Source of the DNA: Terriglobia bacterium
GTDB taxonomy: Bacteria > Acidobacteriota > Terriglobia > Terriglobales > Acidobacteriaceae
NCBI GenBank assembly: GCA_020073385.1
Contig: JAIQFH010000036.1
Location: 85,942-149,941, forward strand
Reading direction: 5' to 3'
Length of the DNA: 64,000 bases
The position numbers were made by a program, and so were the translations under genes. Below the pieces are notes generated by a model that was given only the letters and a program-made list of their open reading frames with translations, was not told where the DNA came from and did not search any database. Shown here in pieces: positions 44,301-53,654 of this stretch. How positions within the stretch are numbered: position 1 is the first letter of the stretch; each line of letters opens with the position of its first letter.

Positions 44301-47300
44301 AGGGCGAAATCCTCGAACTGAAGAACACCATCAACACGATGGTGGATCAGCTCAACGCATTCGCCGCTGAGGTGACACGCGTCGGTCGCGAGGTTGGCAC
44401 CGACGGCAAACTCGGAGGTCAGGCGCAGGTGCCGGGAGTCGCCGGCATTTGGAAGGATCTCACCGACAACGTCAACGTCATGGCTGTAAACCTCACCGAA
44501 CAGGTGCGCGGTATTGCCAAAGTCGTGACGGCCGTTGCCAACGGAGACCTTACGCAGAAGTTGACCGTGAATGCCAAAGGCGAAATTGCAGCCCTGGCTG
44601 AAACCATCAACAACATGACCGGCACGCTTGCCACGTTTGCCGATCAGGTGACCACCGTCGCCCGCGAAGTCGGAGTGGAAGGCAGACTCGGTGGCCAGGC
44701 CAACGTTCCCGGCGCGGCAGGAACGTGGAAGGACCTCACCGGCAACGTCAACCTGCTCGCTGACAACCTGACAAACCAGGTTCGAGCTATCGCCGAAGTC
44801 GCAACGGCGGTCACCAAGGGCGATTTGACCCGTTCCATTCAGGTGGAGGCCAGCGGCGAAGTCGCGGAGTTGAAAGACAACATCAACACGATGATCGACA
44901 ACCTGCGACTCACGACAGACCGCAACACTGAGCAAGACTGGCTCAAGACGAACCTGGCTCGCTTCACTGGCATGCTTCAGGGTCGGCGTGATCTGGCAAC
45001 GGTCGGCCGTATGTTGCTCTCCGAGCTTGCGCCGCTGGTAAACGCGCAACAAGGCGTGATTTATCAAATGGAAACCGAGGAGACGGCCGGCTTGGTGTTG
45101 TTGTCAGCGTTCGCTGACGACGGCGAAAACGGCCATCTTCGCCAACTTAAGATCGGCGAGGGGCTGATCGGACAAGTTGCATCTGAAAAACGGCGTATGT
45201 TGATTACAGACCTGCCCGACAAGACAGTCCCGATTCGTTCCGGCCTCTTCGCATCGGTTCCAAAAAATGTCATCGTACTGCCGGTGTTATTCGAAGATCG
45301 CGTCAAGGCAGTCATTGAGCTGGCGTCTCTTAGCTCTTTCACCGCCTCACACCTGGCATTCCTTGAGCAATTGACGGCCAGCATCGGCATCGTGTTGAAC
45401 AGTATCGAAGCCACGATGCAAACCGAGGGCCTGCTCAAGCAGTCGCAGCAGTTGGCGGCTGAGCTGCAAACTCAGCAAAAGGAATTGCAGCAGACGAACG
45501 AGCAGCTCGCTCAGAAGGCACAACAGCTTGCCGAACAGAACGTGGAAGTCGAACGCAAGAATCAGGAAATCGAGCAGGCTCGTCGAGCTTTGGAAGAGAA
45601 GGCCAAAGAACTCGCTCTGACGTCCAAATACAAGTCCGAGTTCCTTGCCAACATGTCACACGAGTTGCGGACACCTCTGAACTCAATCCTGGTGCTCGGG
45701 CAACAACTCAGTGAAAACCCTGATCACAACCTGACCCCGAAACAAGTAGAGTTTGCCCGCACGATCCACGCGGCTGGAACGGACTTGCTCAATCTCATCA
45801 GCGATATTCTCGATCTATCCAAGATCGAGTCGGGAACGGTGTCTGTTGAGGCCGAGGAAGTCTTCTTCACTAACTTGCTGGAAATGGTGGCCCGCCCGTT
45901 CCGGCACGAGGCCGAAAACCGCAAGCTTGCCTTCGAAGTGACCGCCGATTCACATCTTCCGCGCAGTCTGGTGACGGACTCCAAGCGCCTGCAACAAGTG
46001 CTTAAGAACCTGTTGTCCAATGCGTTCAAGTTTACGGAGCACGGTTCGGTGCGGCTGTCCGTCTCTATCGCTGACAGGCGCTGGAGCGAAGATCATCCGA
46101 TTCTTAGCGGTGCAGCATCCGTGGTGGCGTTTGAGGTTGCTGACTCCGGCATAGGAATCGCTCCGGATAAGCAGCGCATCATCTTCGAAGCGTTTCAGCA
46201 AGCCGACGCCAGCACCAGCCGCAAGTACGGCGGAACCGGGCTGGGCCTGGCCATCAGCCGTGAGTTGGCTAGCCTTCTGGGTGGTGAAATCCAGCTTCGC
46301 AGTACTCCTGGTGAGGGAAGCACTTTCACGCTCTATCTACCCCTCACCTACGTCGGGCCGTCGGCCTCGAAGCTGACGCCCGCCGACTGGAAGGCGCCAG
46401 CCGTTCCTCTCAAACTGTCGAATATGGTCGTGACAGAGCATCCAGTGGAGGAAGTTGATGACGACCGCGACGATTTGCAGCCCGATGACGCTGTGCTTCT
46501 CATCGTTGAGGATGATCCACACTACGCTCGCGTGCTCTGCGACCTCGCCCGAGACAAAGGTTTCAAAGTTCTAGCAGCTTTGCGCGGTGCAGAGGCCCTT
46601 GCGCTGGCTCGCGAATTTCACCCCAGTGCCGTCTCGTTGGATGTTTTTCTGCCCGACATGCTGGGCTGGACCGTGCTGAACCATCTCAAGCAGGATCCGG
46701 CAACGCGGCATATACCAGTGCAGATGCTCACGTTGGATGAAGATCGGCAGCATGGCCTCGCCCGCGGGGCGTTCGCGTTTGTAACCAAGCCGACCAACGC
46801 GAACGAACTTGAATCGGCATTAGCGCGGATCAAAGAATATGCCGCTCCTCGACGCAAGCGTTTGTTGATTGTCGAAGACAATCCGGCTGAACAGCTCAGT
46901 ATCCGGGAACTTCTAGGCTACGAAGACATTGACGTGGTTGTCGCTGCCACCGGAGCTGAGGCGTTGAAACTGGTGACGGAAGAGTCTTTCGATTGCGCAG
47001 TACTCGACTTGCGGCTGCCTGATATGACCGGCTTCGACATCCTGGAGCGCATGAGGGATATGCCCAGCGGCCGAGAACTGCCCGTAGTTGTTTTTACGGG
47101 TAAAGAGTTGTCACCAGATGAAGACGCCCGGCTGCACACCCTTGCCCGCAGCGTTGTGGTGAAAGGAGTGGAGTCTCCGGAGAGATTGCTCGATGAAACC
47201 GCACTGTTCCTTCATCGTGTGGTTGCTGATCTTCCCCAGGAAAAACAGAGGATGCTCGATCGCCTGCATCGATCGGATGAGGCGCTGGTCGGCAAAAAGG

Positions 47301-47659
47301 TTCTTGTTGTCGACGACGACATGCGCAACATCTTTGCCCTCAGCAGCGTCCTCGAGCGTCGCGGCATGGCGGTGCTGACCGCAGGAACGGGCAGAGAAGC
47401 GATTTCGATCCTGGAGTCCACTCCAGATGTCGCGATCGTTCTTATGGACATCATGATGCCTGAAATGGATGGATACGCGACCATGCAGGTGATACGGCAG
47501 AATCCGTCGTTCCGCCGGCTGCCAATCATCGCCTTGACCGCCAAGGCCATGAAGGGTGACCGTGAGAAATGTCTGGAAGCGGGCGCTTCAGAGTATTTAG
47601 CCAAGCCGGTCAACACCGAACAATTACTCTCTGCATTGCGCATGTGGCTGCACCGATGA
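41348..47659 (+). CDS. Giant soluble hybrid histidine kinase: tandem HAMP array, GAF, kinase, three receivers
   Basis: The product is 2103 residues from the ATG at 41348, which has GGGGAG at a good distance; an upstream ATG (41285) would add 21. No transmembrane segment is seen. Residues about 45-140 are a divergent HAMP-like unit, then eleven full units (residue 141 onward) and a final half. A GAF domain (about 1200-1360) and a coiled coil (about 1365-1425) precede HisKA with the phospho-accepting His1438 ([13 protein letters not shown]) and the HATPase ([21 protein letters not shown]). Three receivers follow, starting at about 1715, 1838 and 1985, each with an aspartate ([33 protein letters not shown]). 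The layout recalls fungal group III Nik1/Os1 kinases, which sense osmotic stress. It is translationally coupled (ATGA) to the next kinase gene. Confidence 0.9.
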   Translation: MKRSTLNGTAPVPSEAIESLAKNNGKSKSHDESPDLNVILAALLSMRNGDFTVRLPGTWIGLPGKIADTFNDIVAANQHMAQDLKRVGHVVGKQGKTRERTRFHESRGAWGEMEVSVNTLVEDLLRPTAEVTRAIAAVAQGDLTQTVRLDVDGRPLEGEFLRSANLVNTMIQQLGVFTAEVTRVAREVGTEGKLGGQAQVPDVAGTWKDLTDNVNLMASNLTGQVRNIAEVATAVASGDLSRKITVDVRGEILQLKEAINTMVDQLRSFASEVTRVAREVGTDGKLGGQAVVPGVAGTWKDLTDSVNAMAGNLTAQVRNIAEVTTAVARGDLSRKITVDVKGEILELKDTINTMVDQLNAFAGEVTRVAREVGTEGKLGGQAQVFGVGGTWKDLTDNVNFMASNLTGQVRNIAEVATAIASGDLSRKITVDVRGEILQLKETLNTMVDQLNRFAGEVTRVAREVGTEGRLGGQANVPGVAGTWKDLTDSVNSMAGNLTGQVRNIAEVTTAVARGDLSRKITVDVKGEILELKNTINTMVDQLNAFAGEVTRVAREVGTEGKLGGQAQVPGVAGTWKDLTDNVNFMASNLTGQVRNIAEVATAVARGDLSRKITVDVKGEILELKDTINTMVDQLRSFASEVTRVAREVGTDGKLGGQALVPGVGGTWKDLTDSVNSMASNLTGQVRNIAEVSTAIASGDLSKKITVNVSGEILLLKETINTMVDQLNAFAAEVTRVAREVGTEGKLGGQAQVPGVAGTWKDLTDSVNSMAGNLTAQVRNIAEVTTAVARGDLSRKITVDVKGEILELKNTINTMVDQLNAFAGEVTRVAREVGTEGRLGGQANVPGVAGTWKDLTDNVNFMASNLTGQVRNIAEVATAIASGDLSRKITVDVRGEILQLKETLNTMVEQLRSFAAEVTRVAREVGSEGRLGGQANVPGVAGTWKDLTDSVNAMAGNLTAQVRNIAEVTTAVARGDLSRKITVDVKGEILELKNTINTMVDQLNAFAAEVTRVGREVGTDGKLGGQAQVPGVAGIWKDLTDNVNVMAVNLTEQVRGIAKVVTAVANGDLTQKLTVNAKGEIAALAETINNMTGTLATFADQVTTVAREVGVEGRLGGQANVPGAAGTWKDLTGNVNLLADNLTNQVRAIAEVATAVTKGDLTRSIQVEASGEVAELKDNINTMIDNLRLTTDRNTEQDWLKTNLARFTGMLQGRRDLATVGRMLLSELAPLVNAQQGVIYQMETEETAGLVLLSAFADDGENGHLRQLKIGEGLIGQVASEKRRMLITDLPDKTVPIRSGLFASVPKNVIVLPVLFEDRVKAVIELASLSSFTASHLAFLEQLTASIGIVLNSIEATMQTEGLLKQSQQLAAELQTQQKELQQTNEQLAQKAQQLAEQNVEVERKNQEIEQARRALEEKAKELALTSKYKSEFLANMSHELRTPLNSILVLGQQLSENPDHNLTPKQVEFARTIHAAGTDLLNLISDILDLSKIESGTVSVEAEEVFFTNLLEMVARPFRHEAENRKLAFEVTADSHLPRSLVTDSKRLQQVLKNLLSNAFKFTEHGSVRLSVSIADRRWSEDHPILSGAASVVAFEVADSGIGIAPDKQRIIFEAFQQADASTSRKYGGTGLGLAISRELASLLGGEIQLRSTPGEGSTFTLYLPLTYVGPSASKLTPADWKAPAVPLKLSNMVVTEHPVEEVDDDRDDLQPDDAVLLIVEDDPHYARVLCDLARDKGFKVLAALRGAEALALAREFHPSAVSLDVFLPDMLGWTVLNHLKQDPATRHIPVQMLTLDEDRQHGLARGAFAFVTKPTNANELESALARIKEYAAPRRKRLLIVEDNPAEQLSIRELLGYEDIDVVVAATGAEALKLVTEESFDCAVLDLRLPDMTGFDILERMRDMPSGRELPVVVFTGKELSPDEDARLHTLARSVVVKGVESPERLLDETALFLHRVVADLPQEKQRMLDRLHRSDEALVGKKVLVVDDDMRNIFALSSVLERRGMAVLTAGTGREAISILESTPDVAIVLMDIMMPEMDGYATMQVIRQNPSFRRLPIIALTAKAMKGDREKCLEAGASEYLAKPVNTEQLLSALRMWLHR
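41768..44818 (+). repeat. Tandem array of eleven HAMP-coding units, mostly 276 bp
   Basis: Units begin at the GDLS/GDLT motif at 41768, 42059, 42335, 42611, 42887, 43163, 43439, 43715, 43991, 44267 and 44543, with a terminal half from 44819. The first is 291 bases; the others are exactly 276 bases (92 residues). Central units are very alike at both protein and DNA level, so recombination or slippage is likely here. This is coding sequence, not a CRISPR array. Confidence 0.95.
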
Positions 47660-49320
47660 GCATAGGTTCGAGCACAGAAATTACACCGAATCCGGTTGGT
47701 GATCCGTCCCAGAACGCCACTGCTGACGGTCGTGTGAATATCCTCATGGTTGACGATCAGCCGGGTAAGTTGTTGACCTATGAGGCGATCCTGTCCGATT
47801 TGGGCGAAAGCCTGATCAAGGCTACGTCTGCCAAGGAGGCCCTCGAGAAACTACTCAAGACCGACGTAGCCGTTGTGCTGATGGACGTGAGCATGCCTGA
47901 GATTGACGGCTTTGAGCTCGCCGAGATTATCCGTCAGCATCCGCGCTTCCAAAAGACGGCCATCATTTTCATCTCAGCTGTACATCTCACTGACCTCGAT
48001 CGCCTCAAAGGTTACCAGCACGGAGCAGTGGATTATCTTTCCGTTCCCATTGTTCCGGAAGTCCTTCGCGCGAAGGTAAAAGTCTTCACCGAGCTGCACC
48101 GCAAAAACCGGCAACTCGAGCGGCTCAACAGCGAGCTCGAACAACGGGTTACTGAACGCACGGCTGAGTTGCAGCAAAAAGCCGTCGACTTGCACAAATT
48201 AAACAGAGAGTTGGCCCAGCGGAATCAGGAGCTGGACGCCATCGTGCAGACTGCCCCAGATATCATCTTCAGCCGTAATCGAGACGGCAGCCGAGATTAC
48301 ATCAGTAGCCGCTTTTACGAGTACACCGGGGCCCTACCCGAAACGGCGATAGGCTTCGGCTGGCTGGATTACGTGCATCCCGACGATAGGGAACAGAGTC
48401 GCCAAAAGTGGTTGCATTGCGTGCAGTCGGGCGAGGCCTATGACTGTGACTACCGGTTGCGCGGGGCGGACTCACAGTATCGCTGGTTTCGTGCCCAGGC
48501 GGTGCCTCTGCGTGATAGCCAATCAACCATCGTGAAATGGTATGGGACCTGTTCTGACATTCACGATAGCAAACTGCTGGAACAATCGATTCGTGAAAGC
48601 GCGATCGAACTTGAGAGAATGGTCGAGAGCAGGACTGCCGCGCTCAGGCGTCTCTCGAATCGCATGATGACCATGCAAGACGAAGAGCGACGCCGGATCG
48701 CGCGTGAAATCCACGATGGCCTCGGTCAGGAACTCGCTGCTGCAAAGATGATTCTGGACGGCATTCTGGCCAGGGATTCCTCGCCGACAATGCGGCAAGC
48801 TTCCGTGGAAGCAAGCCAGTTAATCGACCGAGCGATACAGCAGGTTCGCACTATCTCTCACTTATTGCATCCGCCATTGCTCGATGAAGTTGGGTTAGTC
48901 TCTGCGCTGCGTTGGTTTCTGGAAGGTCTTACGGAACGCAGCGGCATCCACATGGCGTTAGAAGTCGATCCCCCGGATCTCGGCCGTCTCCGGTCGGAAC
49001 TGGAGACTGCGATCTTCCGAATCGTCCAGGAAGCGCTCACGAACATGTTCCGTCACTCCGGAGCTCGCAACAGCGGCGTGACTATCATCCAAAAAGACGG
49101 AAATATTGTGGTTACGGTTCGTGATGATGGGAAAGGGTTAGAGGAGCAGGTAATCCAGTTGCGTCCAGAGAGTGTCGGCGTCGGTATCGGAGGCATGCGC
49201 CAGCGCGTGACCGAACTCGGAGGCAGTCTACGGCTCGCGAACGCCAATCCTGGCACCATAGTGGAAGTGATCATTCCGGCCGTTCGCCAGGATTCCCTTG
49301 GCGTTGCCGTCCCTGCCTAG
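47656..49320 (+). CDS. Receiver-PAS-histidine kinase (NarL-type kinase core)
   Basis: The product is 554 residues from the ATG at 47656; a frame extension to 47569 lies inside the previous gene. The receiver domain (about 27-145) has [12 protein letters not shown] and [15 protein letters not shown] coiled coil (about 150-195) leads to PAS (about 195-305, [16 protein letters not shown]). The kinase is HisKA_3 type with His353 in [18 protein letters not shown] and HATPase motifs HSGARNSG and [10 protein letters not shown]. The order receiver-PAS-kinase means the protein is activated as a response regulator and then acts as a kinase, a relay design. Its ATGA overlap with the giant hybrid kinase makes that kinase the likely input. 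No cognate DNA-binding regulator is adjacent. Confidence 0.9.
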   Translation: MSIGSSTEITPNPVGDPSQNATADGRVNILMVDDQPGKLLTYEAILSDLGESLIKATSAKEALEKLLKTDVAVVLMDVSMPEIDGFELAEIIRQHPRFQKTAIIFISAVHLTDLDRLKGYQHGAVDYLSVPIVPEVLRAKVKVFTELHRKNRQLERLNSELEQRVTERTAELQQKAVDLHKLNRELAQRNQELDAIVQTAPDIIFSRNRDGSRDYISSRFYEYTGALPETAIGFGWLDYVHPDDREQSRQKWLHCVQSGEAYDCDYRLRGADSQYRWFRAQAVPLRDSQSTIVKWYGTCSDIHDSKLLEQSIRESAIELERMVESRTAALRRLSNRMMTMQDEERRRIAREIHDGLGQELAAAKMILDGILARDSSPTMRQASVEASQLIDRAIQQVRTISHLLHPPLLDEVGLVSALRWFLEGLTERSGIHMALEVDPPDLGRLRSELETAIFRIVQEALTNMFRHSGARNSGVTIIQKDGNIVVTVRDDGKGLEEQVIQLRPESVGVGIGGMRQRVTELGGSLRLANANPGTIVEVIIPAVRQDSLGVAVPA

Positions 49321-49330
49321 CGTGCACTAG

Positions 49331-49726
49331 CTAAGCCGCTTTTCGTCGCTCCGTCGTTCCCTCTTGTGCCTTGATCTCCACCTGCTCGTGCTTGATGTCG
49401 AGGCGCAAGCGGTTATATATGCTCATGTACTGGTTGGCCACCCATACCAATGCAAAAAACGAAAGGATGTAACCACGCCAATCCTGGAATAGCAGCCTGA
49501 AGCGGGTGAGCAGCAAGAATCCGGCGGTTACGTAGTGGCTGAAGCAGTACTCACAAGTGAAAAGGTAGAAGAACTTGCGAATAAGAAGGCTCTGGGCGCG
49601 GTCACATTCCCGCTGACAATACTGGCGCGGTTCACGAAATACTTCCTCATGGGTCACGGTCCACGCCACGCAGGCAATGGGAACGCCCAATATCAGAAGC
49701 CAAGCGACTTGAAGTCCCAAAGCCAC
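49331..49726 (-). CDS. Small membrane protein with conserved cysteines, family not recognised
   Basis: The 131-residue product begins at GTG 49726 with no clear ribosome site; an in-frame stop lies shortly upstream. Hydrophobic segments at about residues 3-22, 62-75 and 85-100 suggest two or three membrane helices. A CEYCFSHYV motif resembles the CxxC-containing membrane loop of DUF1360-like proteins, and further cysteines occur in QYCQRECDRA. The C-terminus is charged. It ends 10 bases past the stop of the histidine kinase, convergent. I do not recognise the family with confidence, and its function is unknown. Confidence 0.6.
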   Translation of the reverse strand: MALGLQVAWLLILGVPIACVAWTVTHEEVFREPRQYCQRECDRAQSLLIRKFFYLFTCEYCFSHYVTAGFLLLTRFRLLFQDWRGYILSFFALVWVANQYMSIYNRLRLDIKHEQVEIKAQEGTTERRKAA

Positions 49727-49921
49727 AACTTGCGTGTAGTCCTAAGGCACAATGAAGTCTTCACAACAGGACCCGGCTACACCTGGATCTGCCCCATAAT
49801 TCAATAGGCTAACGATGAATACACCGCCTCATCTGTTCCCCGACGTGGCGAGCAACAGCTGGCGGGAAAATGCTGCCGCTGGTACGCGATGACTTGAAGA
49901 GCCATTACCCCACTGAAAGAT

Positions 49922-49947
49922 ACAGGGCGGCTCTGACGCCGCCCTGT
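49922..49947 (-). terminator. Intrinsic terminator-like hairpin after DUF1328 gene
   Basis: A perfect 10-pair stem (ACAGGGCGGC with GCCGCCCTGT) with a 6-base loop lies 18 bases downstream of the minus-strand DUF1328 stop. On the minus strand it is followed by ATCTTTCAG, a weak T tract. Confidence 0.7.
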
Positions 49948-49964
49948 CGTGGTCTACCAAGATT

Positions 49965-50132
49965 CTAAACGCGTCCTCTGGCCAAATGCGAGACCAGCGA
50001 CACCAGGAACAGCACAAGGAAGATGATAAAAAGCACCTTCGCGATACCCGCTGATGCGAGTGCCACTCCAGTGAAACCGAACACTCCTGCGATCAGCGCG
50101 ACAACAAGAAATACCAGAGCCCAATAAAGCAT
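49965..50132 (-). CDS. DUF1328-family small membrane protein (55 aa)
   Basis: The product is 55 residues from the ATG at 50132, which has GGAGG seven bases before it; the longer frame to 50192 adds a non-family leader. It has two hydrophobic helices ([20 protein letters not shown] and [20 protein letters not shown]) and a basic tail. This matches the YtjA/DUF1328 family, widespread small inner-membrane proteins often linked to stress. The function is not known. It lies in the region rich in other small membrane proteins. Confidence 0.85.
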   Translation of the reverse strand: MLYWALVFLVVALIAGVFGFTGVALASAGIAKVLFIIFLVLFLVSLVSHLARGRV

Positions 50133-50532
50133 CTCTTTGCCTCCCTGCGGACTTGCTAGTGGAGCATAAAGATTCGGCAATTGTGGCTCCATCCGCGTAA
50201 CGCCGTATTCGAGTGACTCAAGAGCTGTACGGTTAGGTCAAGCCTTCTGGAAGGAGCAGGTGCCAGCCCGTCCCAGAGGACCGGCACCCGCTTGGGGGGC
50301 GTTGTGTCGAGTAGAGATTGCAGATTATTTCGCTGGTCCAATCCCCACAATAGGGTGAAAACTGTACTTTTGCTCCCGCCATATAGAAAGTCCCGTCCTT
50401 GGCATGTTCCTCTTCGGGAAAGTCCTAGCTGTCTTTACTGCCTCCTCCGGATAGAACGTTGTCCCGCCACGGGATAGCTTAGCCTCGCAGTCTAATAGCA
50501 GGTGCTCGTGGGGAGCACAGAAGAGGACAACA
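50133..50532. other. Intergenic stretch between DUF1328 and SYLF genes
   Basis: These 400 bases lie between two divergent genes and should hold both promoters. A weak inverted repeat (GGTGCC with GGCACC near 50260-50290) is visible. No gene or clear RNA was seen. Confidence 0.5.
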
Positions 50533-51291
50533 ATGAAACGAGTTTCTTCCACAGTGCCGAAATGTCTGCTGGTGCTGGGCATCTGTTCGCTTTTGGTCGG
50601 GGTGAGTTGGTCCGCCGACGACAAAGAACAATCCGACATTGCGAAGCGAATCGACTCCTCGGGTAAGGTTCTGGACGAGATTATGGCCGTCAAAGACAAG
50701 GCCATTCCCGACAAAGTGATGAAAAATGCAAAGTGCATCGCGGTGATTCCCTCCATGGTCAAAATCGCTGTCGGTTTTGGTGGGAGTCACGGCAAAGGTG
50801 TAGCCACCTGTCGTACGGAAAATGGATGGAGCGCCCCGGCGCCGTTGACGATCACTGGCGGCAGTTGGGGTTTGCAGCTGGGAGGACAGGCCGTTGATCT
50901 GGTTATGGTGGTTACGAACGAGCAGGGAATGGAACATCTGCTCTCCAGCAAATTCAAGCTAGGTGCTGATGCATCCGCCGCCGCGGGCCCTGTCGGCCGT
51001 GACGCCGGAGCCGACACTGACATCAAGATGAGAGCCGAGGTGCTGACCTATTCGCGCACACGCGGTCTGTTCGCGGGAATCGATCTCAACGGCGCTGCGG
51101 TTACTCAGGATAAAGACGAGACTCATCTACTGTACGGCAAGTTCGTTCCCTTTTCCGACATTCTCAGTGGAAAAGTACAGGCCCCAGCTGTTGCACGACC
51201 ATTCCTCACGGCGGTGAAAAGGTACTCAGAGGAGAGCCGCGAATCTGGCAGTACTGAAAGCGGAGGCGCAACGAAGACGGCTGCGAAGTGA
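50533..51291 (+). CDS. SYLF (YSC84)-domain exported lipid-binding protein
   Basis: The 252-residue protein has a Sec signal (KCLLVLGICSLLVGVSWS). The SYLF domain follows: VLDEIMAVKDKAIPDKVMKN, KCIAVIPSMVKIAVGFGGSH, GKGVATCRTENGWSAP, LVMVVTNEQGMEHLL and TYSRTRGLFAGIDLNGA. In eukaryotes the domain binds phosphoinositides; in bacteria the proteins are periplasmic and of undefined role, possibly lipid handling in the envelope. The C-terminal 20 residues are Ser/Gly-rich. Neighbours are small membrane proteins and a TonB-like protein. Confidence 0.88.
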   Translation: MKRVSSTVPKCLLVLGICSLLVGVSWSADDKEQSDIAKRIDSSGKVLDEIMAVKDKAIPDKVMKNAKCIAVIPSMVKIAVGFGGSHGKGVATCRTENGWSAPAPLTITGGSWGLQLGGQAVDLVMVVTNEQGMEHLLSSKFKLGADASAAAGPVGRDAGADTDIKMRAEVLTYSRTRGLFAGIDLNGAAVTQDKDETHLLYGKFVPFSDILSGKVQAPAVARPFLTAVKRYSEESRESGSTESGGATKTAAK

Positions 51292-51389
51292 ACGGTGTGC
51301 TCAAGTAAAAGGCGCAACGGGCTCAGCGATCGACTTTGAGCCCAATACAAGATTAGTAAGTTGCACGGACGTTGAAATCTGGAGGTGAC

Positions 51390-51542
51390 ATGTTCACGAT
51401 TCTTCTTGTGGTCCTGATTTTATTGCTGCTCGGTGCATTGCCCACTTGGCCTTACAGCCGTTCGTGGGGATATTACCCGAGCGGAGGATTGGGTCTGATC
51501 GTCATCGTTGTCATCGTTCTTCTTCTGGCCGGCCGCTTGTGA
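51390..51542 (+). CDS. DUF3309-family small membrane protein (50 aa)
   Basis: The 50-residue protein starts at ATG 51390 behind GGAGGTGAC. It has two hydrophobic helices flanking the conserved LGALPTWPYSRSWGYYPSGG, which is the family's diagnostic centre. DUF3309 proteins are short membrane peptides of unknown function, common in proteobacteria and acidobacteria. It fits the group of small stress-type membrane proteins in this region. Confidence 0.88.
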   Translation: MFTILLVVLILLLLGALPTWPYSRSWGYYPSGGLGLIVIVVIVLLLAGRL

Positions 51543-51586
51543 CGGCGAGCGGGCCAGGTTTCGCAAACTGAAGCTGTGGCTGAACG

Positions 51587-51614
51587 AATGGTGGGAGACG
51601 CATATCCCACCATT
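51587..51614 (+). terminator. Hairpin after DUF3309 gene
   Basis: A perfect 10-pair stem (AATGGTGGGA with TCCCACCATT) and an 8-base loop lie 44 bases past the stop and are followed by TTGGTATTT. It is a plausible intrinsic terminator with a weak T tract. Confidence 0.6.
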
Positions 51615-51718
51615 TGGTATTTACAGAATGTACGGGTGCTCCGCTATCGGGTTCAACCCGCTCGCGCATAAATGCATCTATTCCAAGACCTGCGGTGGTG
51701 CAAGTTTGAGGAGCAATC

Positions 51719-52687
51719 ATGTCGAGTCATCACAATTCTGCCTATAACAGCGAACAATGGTTGCGGGTGCCGGCGCGGACCTTGAGTAACCGGCGCTACT
51801 CTACTGGGCCTGCGCGCTCCACTCTGAAGAGTGTGGCCAAAGCATCCCGTCCACCGGATCAAATCTGGGGCCAGTACAACAACTATCGTGCGAGCGGAGT
51901 GACGGTTTCTGCCATCGTGCACGTGGTGCTCATTGGATTGCTCCTGAGCGGCGTGTTTGTCAGCCATCAGATCACGCAAAGAGAAACACGTCAGACCGTG
52001 ACGCTGATCGCTCCCTCTCCCGAGTCTTACGCCTTGCCTGTCGCCAAGAAAGTCATCAGCGGGGGAGGAGGTGGCGGTGATCACGATCCCATTCCCGCTC
52101 CGAAAGGGCGTCCGCCCAAGGCGGCTCTGCAACAAATCACTCCGCCGGCGATCGTGATGCGAAATGAGAAGCCCAAGCTGGCTGTGCAACCGACGGTGGT
52201 GGCGCCGCCGCAAGTGCACCTGGCGGAAAACCACATGCCGAATCTTGGAATACCTGCCGCGGCGCCAGCGATGCCTGCAGCGCCGCCGTCCAACGGCACA
52301 GGTTCGGGAGGCGGCATTGGTTCGGGCTCTGGTGGCGGCGTTGGGGTCGGCCACGGACCGGGGGTAGGGGCCGGTAGTGGCGGTGGTTTCGGCGGCGGTG
52401 TGTACAAAGTCGGCGGAGGGATTTCGGCTCCTACTGCGATCTCGTCCCCGGATCCTGATTACACCGAAGAAGCACGCAGAGCGAAGAAGCAGGGAACTTG
52501 CATCCTTTGGCTAATCGTGGATTCAACCGGACATCCGCGCGACCTTCGGGTCATTCGCGGCCTCGGATTTGGCCTTGATGGCAAAGCCCTCGAAGCCGTG
52601 AAGCAGTGGCGGTTTCAACCTGCCCTCAAAGATGGTAGGCCAGTCGATGTTCAGATCAGTGTGGAAGTGGAATTCCACTTGTATTGA
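51719..52687 (+). CDS. TonB-family energy-transducer-like protein
   Basis: The 322-residue protein has an N-terminal cytoplasmic tail of about 60 residues, one transmembrane helix (VSAIVHVVLIGLLLSGVFV), a Pro/Gly-rich periplasmic linker of about 150 residues (GSGGGIGSGSGGGVGVG) and a C-terminal TonB domain: DYTEEARRAKKQGTCILWL, LRVIRGLGFGLDGKALEAVK and QWRFQPALKDGRPVDVQI. Inner-membrane TonB delivers proton-motive energy to outer-membrane receptors. ExbB/ExbD are not adjacent, and many acidobacterial TonB-domain proteins have other roles. GAGGAG precedes the ATG, and a good terminator follows. Confidence 0.9.
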   Translation: MSSHHNSAYNSEQWLRVPARTLSNRRYSTGPARSTLKSVAKASRPPDQIWGQYNNYRASGVTVSAIVHVVLIGLLLSGVFVSHQITQRETRQTVTLIAPSPESYALPVAKKVISGGGGGGDHDPIPAPKGRPPKAALQQITPPAIVMRNEKPKLAVQPTVVAPPQVHLAENHMPNLGIPAAAPAMPAAPPSNGTGSGGGIGSGSGGGVGVGHGPGVGAGSGGGFGGGVYKVGGGISAPTAISSPDPDYTEEARRAKKQGTCILWLIVDSTGHPRDLRVIRGLGFGLDGKALEAVKQWRFQPALKDGRPVDVQISVEVEFHLY

Positions 52688-52737
52688 GCGTTGATTGTCA
52701 ATCCGTTAGTTCCCCTACAATTGAATCTTTTTTCAGA

Positions 52738-52761
52738 ATCCGCGCCTGGCGCGGATTTTTT
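52738..52761 (+). terminator. Intrinsic terminator after TonB-like gene
   Basis: ATCCGCGCC and GGCGCGGAT pair perfectly around one base (effectively an eight-pair stem with a three-base loop), followed by six T. It lies 51 bases after the TonB-like stop. Confidence 0.85.
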
Positions 52762-52928
52762 CTTGTTTTTGTGATCACGGGCTGCCAAAAAATCGATGGC
52801 CTTACAGAGTCTCCGGCAACCCTTTACAGATGTGACCCGATAGAAGGCAACGGCCTCATTCCCTACTCTCAGACCATGTTCGCGGGGTTGGTGCGGACAA
52901 ATTTCATGCAGGTGTAAGGAGGCCAAAC

Positions 52929-53633
52929 GTGGCAACTTGTGCGATTTCCGCGACAGAAGCGAATGTGATCCCCTCGACCAACGCCAAAGGCCGTGACGAA
53001 TCCCAGATAAACCTGGTAAAGCGCGCACAGGCAGGCGACGAGCAGGCATTTGCCATGCTCTTTCAGCAACACAAAAACCGGGTGTATTCGGTTTGCCTCT
53101 TGATGACCAAGGACGTAGCTGAGGCCGAGGACTTAACTCAAGAAGCCTTTCTGCAGGTGTTTCGCACGGTCGGATCTTTCCGCGGAGATGCCGCATTCTC
53201 CACTTGGCTCTACCGCGTTGCGGTCAACACCGTGTTGATGAAACTCCGCCGCCGCAAATCGCCGCCGACCGTGTCTCTGGATGAGCCTGTACATTCCGAG
53301 TCTCCATCTCTGCATCGCGATTTCGGGAAGAACGATCCTGACTTGAGCGGCGTGGTTGATCGCATTGCCTTGCGCCGGGCTCTTCAGGAACTGCCGGAAG
53401 GCTGTCGCCGCATTTTCGCGCTGCACGAAGTTGAAGGCTATCAGCACCATGAAATTGCGCAACTACTCGATTGCTCGATTGGGAACTCGAAATCTCAACT
53501 CCACAAAGCGAAACTAAAAATGCGATCGCTTCTGTTCCCCAAGACAAAGATCCGCCGGCGACATGCGAAACCCGTTGCCTGGACCGAAGAAGAATTCGTT
53601 GGCGTGGCCAAGTCGGCAAGGCAGTCGCGTTAA
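52929..53633 (+). CDS. ECF-type RNA polymerase sigma factor
   Basis: The 234-residue protein starts at GTG 52929 behind AAGGAGG. Region 2 is FQQHKNRVYSVCLLMTKDVA followed by AEDLTQEAFLQVFRTVGSFR; region 4 is LPEGCRRIFALHEVEGYQHH followed by EIAQLLDCSIGNSKSQLHKA, with the typical helix-turn-helix. An N-terminal extension of about 25 residues and a basic C-terminal tail (about 200-234) exceed the minimal ECF length. No anti-sigma gene lies next to it; the next gene, 22 bases on, is a beta-helix sugar-nucleotidyltransferase-like protein, so it may control the surface-polysaccharide cluster that follows. Confidence 0.9.
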   Translation: MATCAISATEANVIPSTNAKGRDESQINLVKRAQAGDEQAFAMLFQQHKNRVYSVCLLMTKDVAEAEDLTQEAFLQVFRTVGSFRGDAAFSTWLYRVAVNTVLMKLRRRKSPPTVSLDEPVHSESPSLHRDFGKNDPDLSGVVDRIALRRALQELPEGCRRIFALHEVEGYQHHEIAQLLDCSIGNSKSQLHKAKLKMRSLLFPKTKIRRRHAKPVAWTEEEFVGVAKSARQSR

Positions 53634-53654
53634 ATCTCAATTGAGCGCCATCAA

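Noticed and set aside
42493..44337. Long open frames on the minus strand across the HAMP array
   Set aside because: They are mirror frames of the repeated coding sequence, with repetitive Ser/Arg/Thr-rich translations and no family resemblance or ribosome site.
41768..44818. Long regular repeat array that could be taken for a CRISPR or satellite
   Set aside because: The period is 276 bases, an exact codon multiple, and the sequence stays in one frame encoding HAMP units within a kinase. There are no short spacers and no cas genes.
51319..51343. Hairpin after the SYLF gene (GGGCTCA with TGAGCCC)
   Set aside because: The stem is only seven pairs with an 11-base loop and no T run. It may be real but is too weak to list as a terminator.
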